A DNA stretch of 64,000 nucleotides. Source: Neoconidiobolus thromboides FSU 785. Lineage: Eukaryota; Entomophthoromycota; Entomophthoromycetes; Entomophthorales; Neoconidiobolaceae. Shown piece after piece: positions 10,301 through 21,747 of this stretch. The position numbers and the translations under genes were made by a program. The stretch is from NCBI GenBank assembly GCA_025603075.1, contig MU626266.1, positions 62,001 through 126,000 of the forward strand, given 5' to 3'. Under the pieces are notes generated by a model, which was given only the letters and a program-made list of their open reading frames with translations, did no database searches and was not told where the DNA came from. Position 1 is the stretch's first letter; each line of letters begins with the position of its first letter.

Positions 10301-12808
10301 GGTTACGCCTTTAGTGATGAAATTCAACCTATAATTGAAAGGTTGAACCAAGACATAATCGACCTTTTTCCTAAGGATGTTGGACTGTATTGTAGTAATA
10401 CCAAGAGTAATAAAGCCCTTTATTTGCCTTTTAACAAAACAGAAGATGACCTCCGTCTTGACCCTCCTCAACGACACCAACTTGGTAGTTACGATGATAT
10501 CAAAAGGGTCATGGGTAGACTTAAACCATTTATACGTGGTTCAGTATTCCATGACATGGAGCGTATTGCCGGTGCTACAAGAAACGGAACTGGAAACTAT
10601 GGGGTAATTAATGGAAAAGTGTATGAACTCTCTCCATATTTTAGATACCTTGCAGATCCGTTTTCAGGACAAGGCCTTAAAGCAGATGAAAAACTATTCC
10701 TCCCAGTTGAGCTTACCAACCGGTTTAACGATACATCTATTAAAAAGGGTGAAACGGTTGACTTTACAGAAACATTTAACAGAGTCGCTGGAACTAGTGG
10801 CAATTATAGAAATGAATTATTGCTTTGTTTAGATAACATATTTTATGTTGGTACAGTAGATATAAGTAAATCCCCCCGTTGTCTAGTTACAAACTATATT
10901 TTGATTGCTTCTAGTGGTATTGTAATTTTAGTTACGTTGATCAAATTCTTTGCAGCTTTACAATTTGGTGGTAAAAGAGTGCCCATGGAATATGATAAAT
11001 TTGTTATTATGCAAGTTCCGTGTTATACAGAAGGTGATGATTCTATTAAAAAGACATTAGAATCTTTAGCGTTAACGGATTATGATGATAAGCATAAACT
11101 GTTATTTGTGATATCGGATGGTATGCTTATAGGTAGTGGTAACGATAAACCTACTCCACGTATTGTTTGTGATGTACTTGGCGTTGATCCAGAGCATGAT
11201 CCAGAGCCTTTTGCCTTTCAATCGGTAGCTGAAGGTTCCAAGCAGTTGAATTATGGTAAGGTGTTTTCTGGCCTTTATGAATGTGAAGGCAGACAAGTAC
11301 CTTACATTGTTGTTGCTAAAGTTGGTAGTCCATCTGAGAAATCGCGCCCTGGTAATCGTGGTAAACGTGATTCCCAAATTGTATTGATGAATTTCTTAAA
11401 TCGTGTTCACTTTGATTCACCAATGGCCCCATTAGAATTAGAGATTTATCATCAAATGAAAAATGTTATTGGCGTTGACCCTAAACTTTATGAGTTTATT
11501 CTTATGGTGGACGCAGATACTGAGGTAATGGAAGACTCAATGACCCGATTAATCTCAGTAATGATTAGAGATTCAGCTATCATGGGATTATGTGGTGAAA
11601 CTAAGTTATCTAATGAGAATGACAGTATGACGACTATGATTCAAGTTTACGAATATTATATTTCCCATCATCTTGCTAAAGCTTTTGAGTCTTTGTTCGG
11701 TTCAGTAACTTGTTTGCCAGGTTGTTTCTCAATGTATCGTATTCGTACTGTAAGTGGCAAACCACTTATTATCAATAATGGTATTATTAGTGATTATTCT
11801 GTAAATCGAGTTGATACCTTACATACCAAGAATCTGCTACATTTAGGTGAAGATCGTTATTTGACTACTCTAATGTTAAAACATTTCCCTCAATATAAGC
11901 TTAAGTTTACCCCTGATGCTCAATGTAAAACTGTAGCGCCTGATCAATTCGAAGTTTTAATGTCTCAACGTCGTAGATGGATTAATTCAACAATTCACAA
12001 TTTATTTGAGTTGGTATTTTTAGAGCAAATGTGTGGATTCTGTTGTTTCTCAATGAGATTTGTTGTATTTTTAGATTTGGTTGGTACCATTATTTTACCA
12101 TCAACTGTCATCTATTTAGTTTATATTATTATCGCTGCTTCGGTTAAATTTCAAACCTTTGATAACTATGCAATTGTTATGATGGTAGCCTCTTATGTAC
12201 TTCAAGCGCTTATCTTCTTACTTAAACTCCAATGGCAACATATTGGTTGGATGATTTTCTATATCTTTGGTATTCCTTTCTTTTCATTTTACTTACCAAT
12301 CTACTCTTACTGGCACTTTGATGATTTCTCATGGGGTAATACTCGTGTTGTCGTTGGTGATGGTGTCCAAAAAGTGATAACTGAAGATGAAGAAGAATTT
12401 GATCCAGATTCTATCCCAATGATGAAATGGTCTGATTATGAGCAAAAGCTTTGGGAAACCGGTTCCCAAGGCTCAGGTTCCTCGAATCAACCTTTAGCTA
12501 TGGCTCCTCAAGTAGGTTATGGCCATAGTAATGGAGACTTTATAGGCGGCTTAAATCCTAATTTGTATGGACGCGCTTCTCCTACGCCTTCCCAAGGCCT
12601 TTTATCTAGAGTCGCTTCCCCTTCGCCTTATCAAAATCAACAACCTGGATCAAACAATTCATTAAATAGAATGACACAAATGTCTTATCAAGTACCTCCT
12701 AATCAACAGTATGGTGGCGGGGGCTACCTTCATCCAATGAGCCAAGATCCAAGAGCGTCTCAATTTAATAACGCTTATTCAACTCAGGGTTATAACCAAA
12801 AACAGTAA
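7353..12808 (+). CDS. Chitin synthase with N-terminal myosin-like motor
   Basis: Family 2 glycosyltransferase that polymerises GlcNAc from UDP-GlcNAc at the plasma membrane. Exons 7353-7672 and 7723-12808 (phase 2) give 1801 residues. The motor part has a P-loop GATNSGKS (108-115, canonical myosin GESGAGKT), switch I NKNSTRFGK (about 160-168) and a switch-II-like DQFGFQ. The intron falls just before the P-loop. There are membrane helices near 857-870, 892-915 and 1164-1186, a cytochrome-b5-like segment between the last two, and then the catalytic core: VDADTE (about 1366), LPGCFSMYR, GEDRYLTT (about 1481) and QRRRW (about 1521), followed by several more helices. The last 150 residues are Gln/Ser/Gly/Tyr-rich, and I see no C-terminal DEK-type domain. 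It is the motor-fused class V/VI/VII group; the exact class is left open. Confidence 0.93.
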
Positions 12809-13507
12809 ATATGATTGACTATATTAACTGCTAATTGTTATAATTGAAACTGTTTGTAAAATCAACCATCTCTTATTATATTTTCATTCATTTGAATAAA
12901 TTGTTTTAATATTAAATTAAGTATTATGCCATTTTTATAAAGTTTATTTTTTTAAATTGAAAGACCCAAAAGAGCACTCATAATTTACTTATGAGCGAAA
13001 AATTAGGAGAAAATAGTCCAAATATTAAAGGTGAAAGGTAATCAAAAAATTATTATAAAGGGAGTATTTCTAGTTTAAGAACCCCCTATTTTAAACTGAG
13101 ATCAGTTGTATTAAACTGGTTCTAGTTCAGCTATATTCAGGTTAGGTCAAACATGAAAAGCATCACATTTATGTCTATTGAATTTGATATCTTAAAACAT
13201 TGTCTTTATAATTTTATTATAAAACGATAAAAAAAAATGACTTGTCATTTATTAGCACAAGATTCAATTAAATATTGTAATTTTTCAAAAAAAAGCTTAT
13301 AAAAATTTAAAGAAAAATATGGAAATTATATTTCAGTCAAATCAAGGAATTGAGTATTTAATTTTATAACAAGTATTTTAATTTTATAACAAATATTTTA
13401 ATTGATTAAAATTGATAGTCACAAAACATTCAAAAAATTTCGATAGTGTTTAAACTTACACTCAAAAAAACTCAATCTGTTATTTCTTTAACATATTAAA
13501 AAAATCG
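12809..13507. other. Intergenic between chitin synthase and MRS2
   Basis: About 700 bp carrying the chitin synthase 3' end and the MRS2 promoter. It holds a short stem CTCATAA/TTATGAG near 12980-13000, which may be a processing or end signal, and the 20-bp tandem repeat described separately. I see no gene. Confidence 0.5.
13354..13403 (+). repeat. 20-bp tandem repeat upstream of MRS2
   Basis: About two and a half copies of the unit TATTTTAATTTTATAACAAG in direct orientation, ending about 105 bp before the MRS2 start codon. It may be incidental in DNA this AT-rich. Confidence 0.6.
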
Positions 13508-14923
13508 ATGTTGAAATATAAGTTTAATTTGATAGCAAACTCGATTAGTAGAAAAAATCTATTGAATCTAAACATTAGATTTCTACATACTCCATTATTA
13601 GAATATAAATTAAAGACATCCCACCAATCCCAAGACTTAAAGCTGAGATGTAAAGATCCAAGTATGAATTGAAGTGATTAACTCAAACTTCTATTTAGGT
13701 ACTGAGTTCGACAGAAATGGAGGTGTAAAAGAGATTTCAAGAGAGTTTTCGAAAGCAGAAATATGTAATAAGGTAACCTATTCAAAATAAATTTTAAAGA
13801 TAAATTTATTAATTAAATATATAGCATAGCCTTCAGGTAAATTATAATTTGTAATTTGAAATAACAGTGATTCAATTATTTATATGAAATTAATTAGCCA
13901 AGAGACTTAAGAAAGGTAATTGCTTTAAGAAATGATTTTAGTCATAGCTCATGAAATTAGATAGACTCCACGTATTTAAATCAAATGCCGGGGATATTAG
14001 TAAGAGAAAAGGCAATCTTAGTGAACATGTTACATATAAAAGCAATTGTCAAAGCAGACTCAGTGGTTGTGTTTGATTCCTTTGGTTCTGTGAACTCTCT
14101 AAATCAGTCCTTGTTTATTTATGACCTACAAGAGAGATTGAGATCAAAATCAAGCTATTCCATGGCTACCCCTTTAGAATTTAGGTAAACAAAAAAGATA
14201 ATTTTAGCCTTTAAAATTAATTTTTTGATCAACTTCATCTAGAGCTTTGGAAGCCATCTTAGTAAGCGTAGCAAGTAGCTTAAATCAAGAAATGGAAACT
14301 ACGGTTCAGACGGTTACGTCATTGCTTATCCAATTGGAAGATGATATTAATCGTGAACTTTTAAAAAGATTATTGGATGTTTCGAAGAAATTGGCTCACT
14401 TTGACCAAAAAGTGCTAACTATTCGAAGGGCTATTATTGAAGTATTAGATCAAGGTAAAAATATTGTTACTTTATTGTAGTCAAATATTAACTTTTTTGT
14501 TTTTAAGATGAGGATTTAGCAGCGATGTATTTAACTTCTAAATTAAAAGGAGAACCTAGATCCATTCATCAACATGAAGAGATAGAGATGTTATTGGAGA
14601 CTTATTGTAAGCAAATAGAAGAAATTGCAAATATAATATCACAATTATCTAATAATGTAAAATCAACAGAAGATATTGTCAACATTATATTAGATAGTCA
14701 ACGAAATTCTTTGTTGTTATTAGAGTTAAGGGTAGCTATTTTGACGTTGGGGTTAACTTTTTCTTCCCTTATTGCTGCTCTATTCGGTATGAATTTAAAA
14801 AATTACTTTGAGTTAGACGATTTTATGTTTTACATTGTTACCTTATCCGCATTCCTTACTTCAGCCATTATTACCAAAACTTTCTTGAGAAGAATGAATT
14901 TATTGTTAAAATTACACAAATAA
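13508..14923 (+). CDS. MRS2: Mitochondrial inner-membrane magnesium channel Mrs2 (CorA family)
   Basis: Mrs2/CorA proteins form pentameric Mg2+ channels; this one has a basic N-terminus typical of mitochondrial import. Seven exons (13508-13649, 13699-13772, 13825-13836, 13898-13915, 13961-14184, 14243-14454, 14508-14923) give 365 residues. Family landmarks appear in order: LRCTEFDRNGGV, then HSLQ-PRDLRK-IDS, VREKAILVNMLHIKA, LEFRALEAILVSV, DEDLAAMYLTSK, and in the C-terminal region the first TM, the diagnostic GMN filter (in LIAALFGMNLKN) and a second TM, then a basic tail. Exons 3 and 4 are microexons of 12 and 18 nt that supply exactly HSLQ and PRDLRK. It is convergent with the CENP-K gene, with 62 bp between the stop codons. 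Confidence 0.93.
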
Positions 14924-14985
14924 ATGTTAGAGTATTAATAACTTAAATAGGATGTTTCAATATGAACATTTTTTATTACTACATT

Positions 14986-15999
14986 TTAGAATTTAATTAA
15001 CCTTATTTTAGTTGGATCTTGTGGATCAAATTGAATTAATTTACTACTATTTAATAGCGTGATGAATGGCTCATACTCTTGCTTGTATGTCTTGGTATGT
15101 AATGGTTCCGGGATTCGATAATAAACATTTGGGTCGTTTACTGCATTATTCATTAATTCCTACTTATTAGTTACTATCATTAAACTATTTAGTTTAACTT
15201 ACTTCTAATATTTTCTTCAATGAGTTTGGAGGTACCTCTTTTTTGTTTGAAGTAATAAGCTTATTCTAATAAAATAGAACTTAGCTATCTTTAAAAATGT
15301 TCTAATCATATAAACTTACAATCTTGGGTTGCTTGACTGGATAGTATTTATCTATAAACTTATTCAGACCTAAAAATAAATTATTTGCTTGAACTTTTTT
15401 CCTGTTCATTTCTTTTAAATGGCCGCTACTCCCAGCCTCTTTAGTTTCATTTTTTTTCTTTATGGCTTCTAAAACTTCTTTGATCTCCTGCAATCTAACA
15501 TCATTATGGTTAATTTCTTCTTCGCCCTTTTTAATCTGATATTGGAGTTCAACAATGGCTTGCTTCTTTTGGGATATTTCGCTTTGAATATAGTTCTGCA
15601 TGTAAATTTGGTTTATTATAGGATCTTTTTCAAATATAGTTTTGGGTAAATCTTCCTTTAAACTTTCTATTTCCTGCTTTAATAAGTCTCTTTCATAGAT
15701 CATCATCTGTAGACTTGCTTCCTCTATGTTATCATTGTCTATTTTTTCTCTTTCATTTGTTGTTTCTTGACCTTCCTGTGTCTCTTTCTTCTCAAACTCC
15801 TCATATTCCTTGATTAATTCATGTAGCTAAAAGATGAGTTTTAAATTTTATACTAGTTTATAAAAGCTACCTTATATAATTCTTTCCATTTGGTTTCACA
15901 TCGTTGATTTAATAATTTAATACTTTTCTCATATTCTTCTTCAGTTACTGGGTCTTTTTCTTCATAACCCCTTTCCTCCTTATTATATTTTAAATCCAT
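14986..15999 (-). CDS. Kinetochore protein CENP-K/Sim4-like
   Basis: Four exons (15871-15999, 15320-15826, 15203-15265, 14986-15159, all phase 0) give 290 residues. The N-terminal two thirds form a long charged coiled coil (from KLLNQRCETKWKELYK through SEISQKKQAIVELQYQIKKG). Then comes LGLNKFIDKYYPV, and the C-terminus has the pattern FITLLNSSKLIQ followed by the ending DPQDPTKIRLIKF. Coiled coil, then F-D-YFP, then a final D-P--I-LI-F is the layout I know from CENP-K, a member of the inner-kinetochore CCAN that works with CENP-H/I. No motif is catalytic, so the call rests on this arrangement. The head-to-head neighbour is PCC1. Confidence 0.68.
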
Positions 16000-16097
16000 A
16001 ATCTTAAATAAAAGTTGAATTGCAAATTCATGTTAGTTTATTATCATATTCCAAAAAAATTCATTTTTTCTAGTTTGGTTCTTTTATAAAAACTAAA
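16000..16097. promoter_or_regulatory. Short bidirectional promoter, CENP-K / PCC1
   Basis: Only 98 bp separate the start codons of two divergent genes, so both promoters must fit here or extend into the genes. It is AT-rich; no recognisable element is claimed. Confidence 0.5.
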
Positions 16098-16455
16098 ATG
16101 AAATATAGCATGTAAAACATTAGTTTGTTTTAATATTATTTACTTATTTACTAGAGAGTTACAAATCCCTTTTCATGACCATGGTTTATCTCGTCAAGCC
16201 CTACAAGTTATATCCGTAGACAAGGAATTAAGAGATAAGGAAATTCAAAGGATACTGACTATAGACGAAGTCAATCCACAAATTTTGAAAGCGTAAGTGA
16301 AGCTATTCTTTTTAGAAAAATAAGAAAATTAATTCATTTGTTATAGTAAGTTTAGTTCTAACTCCAAAAAGATGTTGAGGGTTTCTATCAACTCTTTTTT
16401 AGATTTATTAATGCTTATAAGAGAAACACAGTCTGCTTTTGTTATTTCAGATTAA
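16098..16455 (+). CDS. PCC1: EKC/KEOPS complex subunit Pcc1
   Basis: Small dimerising subunit of the KEOPS complex, which makes the t6A37 tRNA modification. Three exons (16098-16111, 16155-16292, 16347-16455) give 86 residues, the usual family size. The first coding exon is just 14 nt (MKYS plus two bases). The family pattern is clear: IELQIPFHDHGLSRQALQVI, then VDKELRDKEIQRILTID, then the C-terminal helix KKMLRVSINSFLDLLMLI, which matches the conserved LRVSVNSFLD-L segment of Pcc1/LAGE3. All exon phases agree (2, 2). Gene density here is high, with CENP-K upstream on the other strand. Confidence 0.9.
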
Positions 16456-16770
16456 TTAAACTACTGTCTATATAGTTGTGTTTATCTACTTATTTTTAAT
16501 AGTATATCTAAAGTCTTCATAGTATTTAGTACTAAGTTTAAGTAAAATAAATAGCTCATTAATTTTGAAGCAGTTACACTAAATATAACTGGAGTTTGAT
16601 TAAAGTAATTAAACATGATAATTTTTCGTCTTTATAATTATCATAGTCAAAAGAAAGCAAACATTTTAAACTATTGCTATTAAATATAACTTTAAACTTA
16701 TAGAGTAAAGTCTAAATCCCGTTTATTCAAAACCTTCTTTCTACTTGTACTTGTTCTATAAAACTTTATT
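16456..16770. other. Spacer between convergent PCC1 and bL35m
   Basis: 315 bp holding the 3' ends of two convergent genes. I see no coding potential or repeat copy. Confidence 0.55.
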
Positions 16771-17158
16771 TTAACGAATTTGCATTCTATCTAATAATTT
16801 GGATTGAGTACTAGTAACCTCAACAGTACCTCTCAATCTTCCTCTTCTTTCTCCACTCATTCCAAAGTTAAGATGTTGTTTACCAGCCTGTCCACGTTTA
16901 TGACCGGTGCTTGTTTTTCTAAATCTATAAAATACTTTTGAGTTTTATCTCATTAAAATATTGTGGCGTGTCTTTACCTTTTAGCAGCTCCTTTATGAGT
17001 TTTTAATTTATATCCCATATCTCTTACTTGTTGTAAGTTTATACTAGAGTTAGTAAGTTTGATTGGATTTACTATGCTTTTTAAGAGTGATGCTAATGAG
17101 ACATTAGTTAATGACTATTTTGCGTTAGTTGAGTTAAGCTATTACCTAGTTGAAACAT
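16771..17158 (-). CDS. MRPL35: Mitochondrial ribosomal protein bL35m
   Basis: Bacterial-type L35 protein of the mitochondrial large subunit. Three exons (17146-17158, 16978-17092, 16771-16924) give 93 residues. The presequence (MFQLASLLKSIVNPIKLTNS) is uncharged or basic. The L35 signature KLKTHKGAAKRFRKTSTGHK is split by the second intron at the Arg codon (AG|A), and is followed by RGQAGKQHLNFGMSGERRGRL. The 13-nt first exon is supported by phase and by the good presequence it gives; an alternative acceptor in the first intron would run into a stop. Confidence 0.92.
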
Positions 17159-18499
17159 TTTTATTTTGTTTTATTAAATAGTAAAATTCTAATTTATTTT
17201 TTCAATTATAAAAAGAAATGTTTAAAATTATTAAAGTTCAATCTTTGCAATAAAATTCAATGCGTAAATTATAAATTTAAAAAATTAATTTATTTATAAA
17301 AAATATCTACAAATCCCTAAAATAAAATAATTAGTAAAATGAAAATAGAATAATGTGTATATCAATTATGTTATCTGTAAACCGAATTTTGTCATTAAAA
17401 TAAACTAAAGTAGACCATCAAATTTAAATTGTTAAACTGATAATGAGAATAATTGAGATTCTTGAATGAAATGTATGCCCACCAATCCGCTTGAAAAGAG
17501 AAAACAAAACAAACTAACAAAAAACAAAACAAAACCGTTAAGCTAAGTTCTGTCTTTAAATAATTCAATATGTTCACTCATCACTGAGTATAGCTTAAAC
17601 CAGTACCAAGCTTGGCAATTGAGCAAAAAAATAAAAAAAACTAAGAAATAGTTATTTCTAACACAATCGTAAAAGATACAATGGTTATCATAAAACAATT
17701 CAAAAGTTTTTCATTTTAACCTTATTTTCGGCTCGCCTTTTACAATAGTTGATATTTATCTTGAGTCAACTACGGAGATAATAAGCCATAATCTCGATAT
17801 TCTTTATCATCAATTCAAAACTTAAATCAATAGGTCTACTTTATTGTATTTATTTTTCAAACCTTTTACTTTTATTTCTTCATATTTTATTGTTTTACAT
17901 ATTTGAATGGTACTTACTTTTGAATTTGATACTAATAATATAATTCAAAGAATCTTTCTGCTTTTTATTTCTTGATTTATACAATTTTACATCGTGTTAG
18001 CATTAAACCAATCAAATTTAGTTTGGTTATCCAATTAGAATATAAAGAGTTTTCGTTTTCAAAAGTGCAAGTCAAAAACAACTAACAATCTCTCTCTAAC
18101 CAAGGCTTAGAAGTTTGGGTCTTGGTGAGGCTAAAAAGGATGAATTAGCCATTAAAGAGGATTAGCCTATCAAATTAATAAAGTCGAAATTGCTTGTTAA
18201 AGGATTCTACAATTTTCATAGCTTCTGAGATTCTATATCCAAGCTCTTTATATCTTTAAATAAGCCTATCCTTCTATATAGATGTGTGATAAAAATTATC
18301 TATAATAGTACCAGTATGTATGGAGATATATTTTTGTGTTTAGGAATTTTGCTAATAATTTCTCCACTTAAATAGTGCTTAAAATGGAACAAGTAATGAA
18401 GCCAAAAAAACACCCCCATATGTTCATTTGTAAATGATAAAACAGGATAATTAAACATACTTGTATTACAGTAAAACAAACTTGATAAAATTCCAATAA
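17159..18499. other. Intergenic with one MITE copy
   Basis: AT-rich spacer between two minus-strand genes. It contains the MITE at 18321-18418, very close to the 3' end of the syntaxin gene. A short open stretch near 18100-18170 has no start, splice partner or recognisable product. Confidence 0.55.
18321..18418 (+). mobile_element. Hairpin MITE, copy 2
   Basis: Complete element flanked by TA on both sides (TA|TGGAGATATA..ACACCCCCA|TA). It lies 81 bp beyond the stop codon of the syntaxin-18 gene, so it may fall in that gene's 3' UTR. Confidence 0.88.
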
Positions 18500-19676
18500 T
18501 TAAAATTTTTTATACCAATCTAAAAACAATAATGTGGAAGAAGAAATGATAAAAAACCAAAGCATAAACCTTCTAGATTGTTGAGAATTACTAGTAGCTG
18601 ATAATAGAGATGTATTTCCACGATCTAAATTGTCTTGAGTTATGTTAGCGTCCTGATATAATTTTTCTGCTTCTTTGGCTTGGATTTCAATATGTGTTGC
18701 TAACGTTGTTTGCATACTTGATATTTCTTGAAGAGATTTTTCTGCTAATCTAATAAAAAAATGTGTTAAGATTATAATAAAGTTAAAGTTAAAGATTCAG
18801 CTTACTCTACTTCTTTTAAAGTGGACTCAAACTGTTCTAAAAGCGCACTATTTTCTTTTTCAAGTACTTGTAACTGAGCTTGATCCAATTCTAAAGTAGG
18901 TAGTTTTTCTTCTTCTACGGACCTTATTGGAGGAGGTAATTTAGGTTCTTTTTGTTTTTTACCCCAAGGTAAATTAAAAGTATCCGATTGTTTATTCATG
19001 GAATTGGTTTTAAATGAAAAAGTTTCTTGCCTTTCTAATTCTCTAGATAATCGAATATGCTGTAAATTTTTAAAACTTTCAGTTACTTCTTTAACACATG
19101 AGTTAAGATACCAGATTATTGATTCTCTATGATCCCCTATAATATCTACTATTTTGTTTTTTGAGCCACTCGTATTTAACCATTCCTCTGGTAACCACCT
19201 AGATAATAATGATTTGTCTTTCTTTATTACTTTTTTTTCAAAATCTCTCTTTCTTTCTTTTTTTATGTTTAATATTAATAGTAATTATTTGTAGATGTAA
19301 TTACCTTGATCTTTTTCTGCGAGATTTAATATCAATGTTCCAGTTTTATTCAACGATATCTTTATATAAGCATCTAATTCATCTCTTTCTTTATCGCTCA
19401 TTGGGTTTATTTTTGTTAATGAACTGCTATATTTTCTTACTAAGTTTAAATAAGATGGTTTAACTTCAATTAATTGAACATTTAACTCTGTCAAATCTTT
19501 TAACTATAACAATAATTAATAAGCAAGTTATTACACAAGGTATTACTTACAATTCGATAAGCCTCATTGATAAAATTGTCACTCTTCAAATTAGTTTCAT
19601 GTTTCTTCTTCTCAACTTTTATCTCTTTTTTATAGTTGGTTGTTAATTCTTTATACTCTTTAGTCAGATCAGTCAT
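18500..19676 (-). CDS. UFE1: ER t-SNARE syntaxin-18 (Ufe1 type)
   Basis: Qa-SNARE of the endoplasmic reticulum that receives Golgi-to-ER vesicles with Use1, Sec20 and the Dsl1/NRZ tether. Four exons (19551-19676, 19305-19503, 18806-19256, 18500-18749) give 341 residues. Features in order: an N-terminal helical domain beginning MTDLTKEYKELTTNYKK; the syntaxin-18 block LVRKYSSSLTKINPMSDKERDELD; a long charged linker; a SNARE motif (about 240-310) with layers built from LEKENSALLEQFESTLKEVE and SLQEISSMQTTLATHIEIQ; and a C-terminal TM ending LFLDWYKKF, close to the LFLDWY ending of syntaxin-18. The third exon acceptor (AAAAG|AA, in a purine run) is the least certain. An in-frame ATG 18 codons upstream exists, but MTDLT matches the family. 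Confidence 0.88.
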
Positions 19677-20848
19677 GTTAAAATAAGAAAAAATAAAGTT
19701 TACTTTGCTGTATTTTTTAGGATGAGCCAATTATAGTGAAATGATGACAATTTGTAATTATTTGAAACTATTTATAAGATATTTTTAATGTTTTATTAAA
19801 AAAGGCACTGTGGAAATATTTAATGACCAAAAGTCATTATGAAATATTAGTTTAGATTCTTAATCTTATATGTATAAATAATATTAAGAGTAGTCCCTAC
19901 TATAGCATAATGTGACTTTCTATATGGCATTTATGGGTGCTATTTAAGGAAGAATAACTTAAAATGAAATTAAAATAATACGGTTATAATTTTGCTACTA
20001 CTAAGAAGCTTTTATTCAAACTAATATAATATACAGATAAGTTTACAGTAAACTTTTTTGAAACGGAATTTATAGCAACTTCATGTTTACATAATGTTTC
20101 TTGCTTCGATTTTTAAAGTATCAAATAATTTCAAGCTTACTATAAATAATAATCTTATATCATTAATAATATCACCTTATCACTTTAATGTATTTAAACT
20201 GCGAAAATACAATTATGATTATATTATTTAATATAGAACCCTTACAAATACTCTATACACTAATTATAAATGCTACTCTTTGATCATTATTATTACTAAA
20301 TAAAGTAAAGAATATGAGAGCAGATACTGTCTTTTGTTAGTTTAATATTTTAAAAAATAAAATCTTAAAACAAACTCTTTAGTATTCAAATAAAATTGTA
20401 CTTTATCATAAAATGACCCTTACTGTAATATATTGCGAAAGCCATGGAGCTAGATTTTCCCACTTGGATGATATTCTAAAAAGGGGGACCAATTAAATCG
20501 AAATTATCTTTTGAAACTGAAGTTATGACCCTTTTCCTGAAAATAGCAATTACCTGATTTGTAAATAAAAATAAAGATATCAATCATACCTATCAACAAC
20601 TACTTTTACTTTTCTTTCCTTTAAATTTTAAAATTATTTGAAAAATTTCGATTTTTTAAACTTTGATTTTTTTGTTTTTTGTTTTGTTTTTATTATTCGT
20701 TTGGGCAATTTTATTTACCACTATCAACCCAACTTATTCTCAACCTTATTCTATTGTAGTACTAATACAATTAAATTGGTTATACTTACAACTACACACC
20801 TAAGCATCAACCCAATTGGACTTTAATTATTATTCGATTTAATCAACA
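19677..20848. other. Intergenic, divergent promoters
   Basis: About 1.2 kb between two divergent genes. It is AT-rich throughout. The last 250 bp before 20849 are pyrimidine-rich on the plus strand (long T and C runs), a common look for a fungal promoter/leader. I see no exon or repeat. Confidence 0.5.
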
Positions 20849-21747
20849 ATGAGCGAAGCATCCGTACCATCTCGACATTCAACGATTGATTCTGGTTTAA
20901 CGATCAATAAAGAGGTGAGAACAAGTACGTCCTCGAGTACCAAAAGGAGGGTGGAATCAGTCACAAAGAAGCTACCACGACTTTCGTTAAATTCGGCGAA
21001 ATACCTAGGACCAGGCTACAGTACATCGTCAACACCATATAAAATTAACTCGAGGCCTTCTAGTTGTTTTGATTCTACTATTGGTTCTTCGAAGATGATA
21101 TCTCCAATGAAAAAAAATCGAAAGCCAAGGAATGTTTCTTCAAGAGATGAAAGAAGGATCTTCTTAAGTGAACAGCCATTAAAACGTGCAAAGATACATC
21201 AAAGCTTACTTAGATCTAAGCAAGAAGATAAGAAGCTTGAATTAGTAAACAATAGTGTACTAGAAATATTGAAACAAGCTGAGGAAGGGAACAAAGTAAA
21301 TAACTTTATAGTTGATTGATACTTAACTTACATCTATTTAATTAGAAACGGAAGAAAGAAGTTTTAGCTCCTTACCTTCAGGTTATACCCGAAAGTTCTT
21401 CTATTGAAGATAATCTAGTAAGCTTATATTTATTAACTTACTATTTTATACTAAATTAACTTTATTAGAATTCTTTAGAAGGCCAAGTTCTTTCTAGTAC
21501 TCCACCACCGGAAAAAAAAGAAGAACTCCCATTATTAAGTGAAAAGAGCAGTTCTGAACATATTAATAAGAAAGATCAAGAAACTGATAAGACAGAGAAA
21601 TTGAGTAATAGATACAGCTTACCATTTAAACTGAAAAGAAAACCATCTAATGGGAATAAAAATTCTAAAGCTAGAAAGTTAGGTTATACAGCACTTGATA
21701 TTATTCGACAAACGTTTCAGAGGAAACCACGAGATCCTAAATCTTAA
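20849..21747 (+). CDS. Unknown basic Ser/Lys-rich protein, probably nuclear
   Basis: Three exons (20849-21295, 21346-21417, 21469-21747, all phase 0) give 265 residues. I do not recognise the family. It is rich in Ser, Lys and Arg and largely without hydrophobic segments. There is a short ordered-looking block (LPRLSLNSAKYLGPGYSTSS then TPYKINSR), a basic stretch MKKNRKPRN, a helical segment (KLELVNNSVLEILKQAEEGN) followed by KRKKE (a nuclear-localisation-like cluster), an acidic/Ser linker, and a C-terminal block SLPFKLKRKP..ARKLGYTALDIIRQTFQRK. A chromatin, spindle or nuclear-pore role would fit the composition but is not shown by any motif. Confidence 0.72.

Noticed and set aside
8268-11377. 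Several antisense and overlapping open frames of 66-109 codons
   Set aside because: They are shadows of the chitin synthase coding sequence, with no independent motif.
17395-17577. 60-codon minus-strand open frame with a hydrophobic stretch
   Set aside because: No family match, isolated in AT-rich spacer; Phe/Leu/Tyr-rich frames of this length are expected by chance at this composition.
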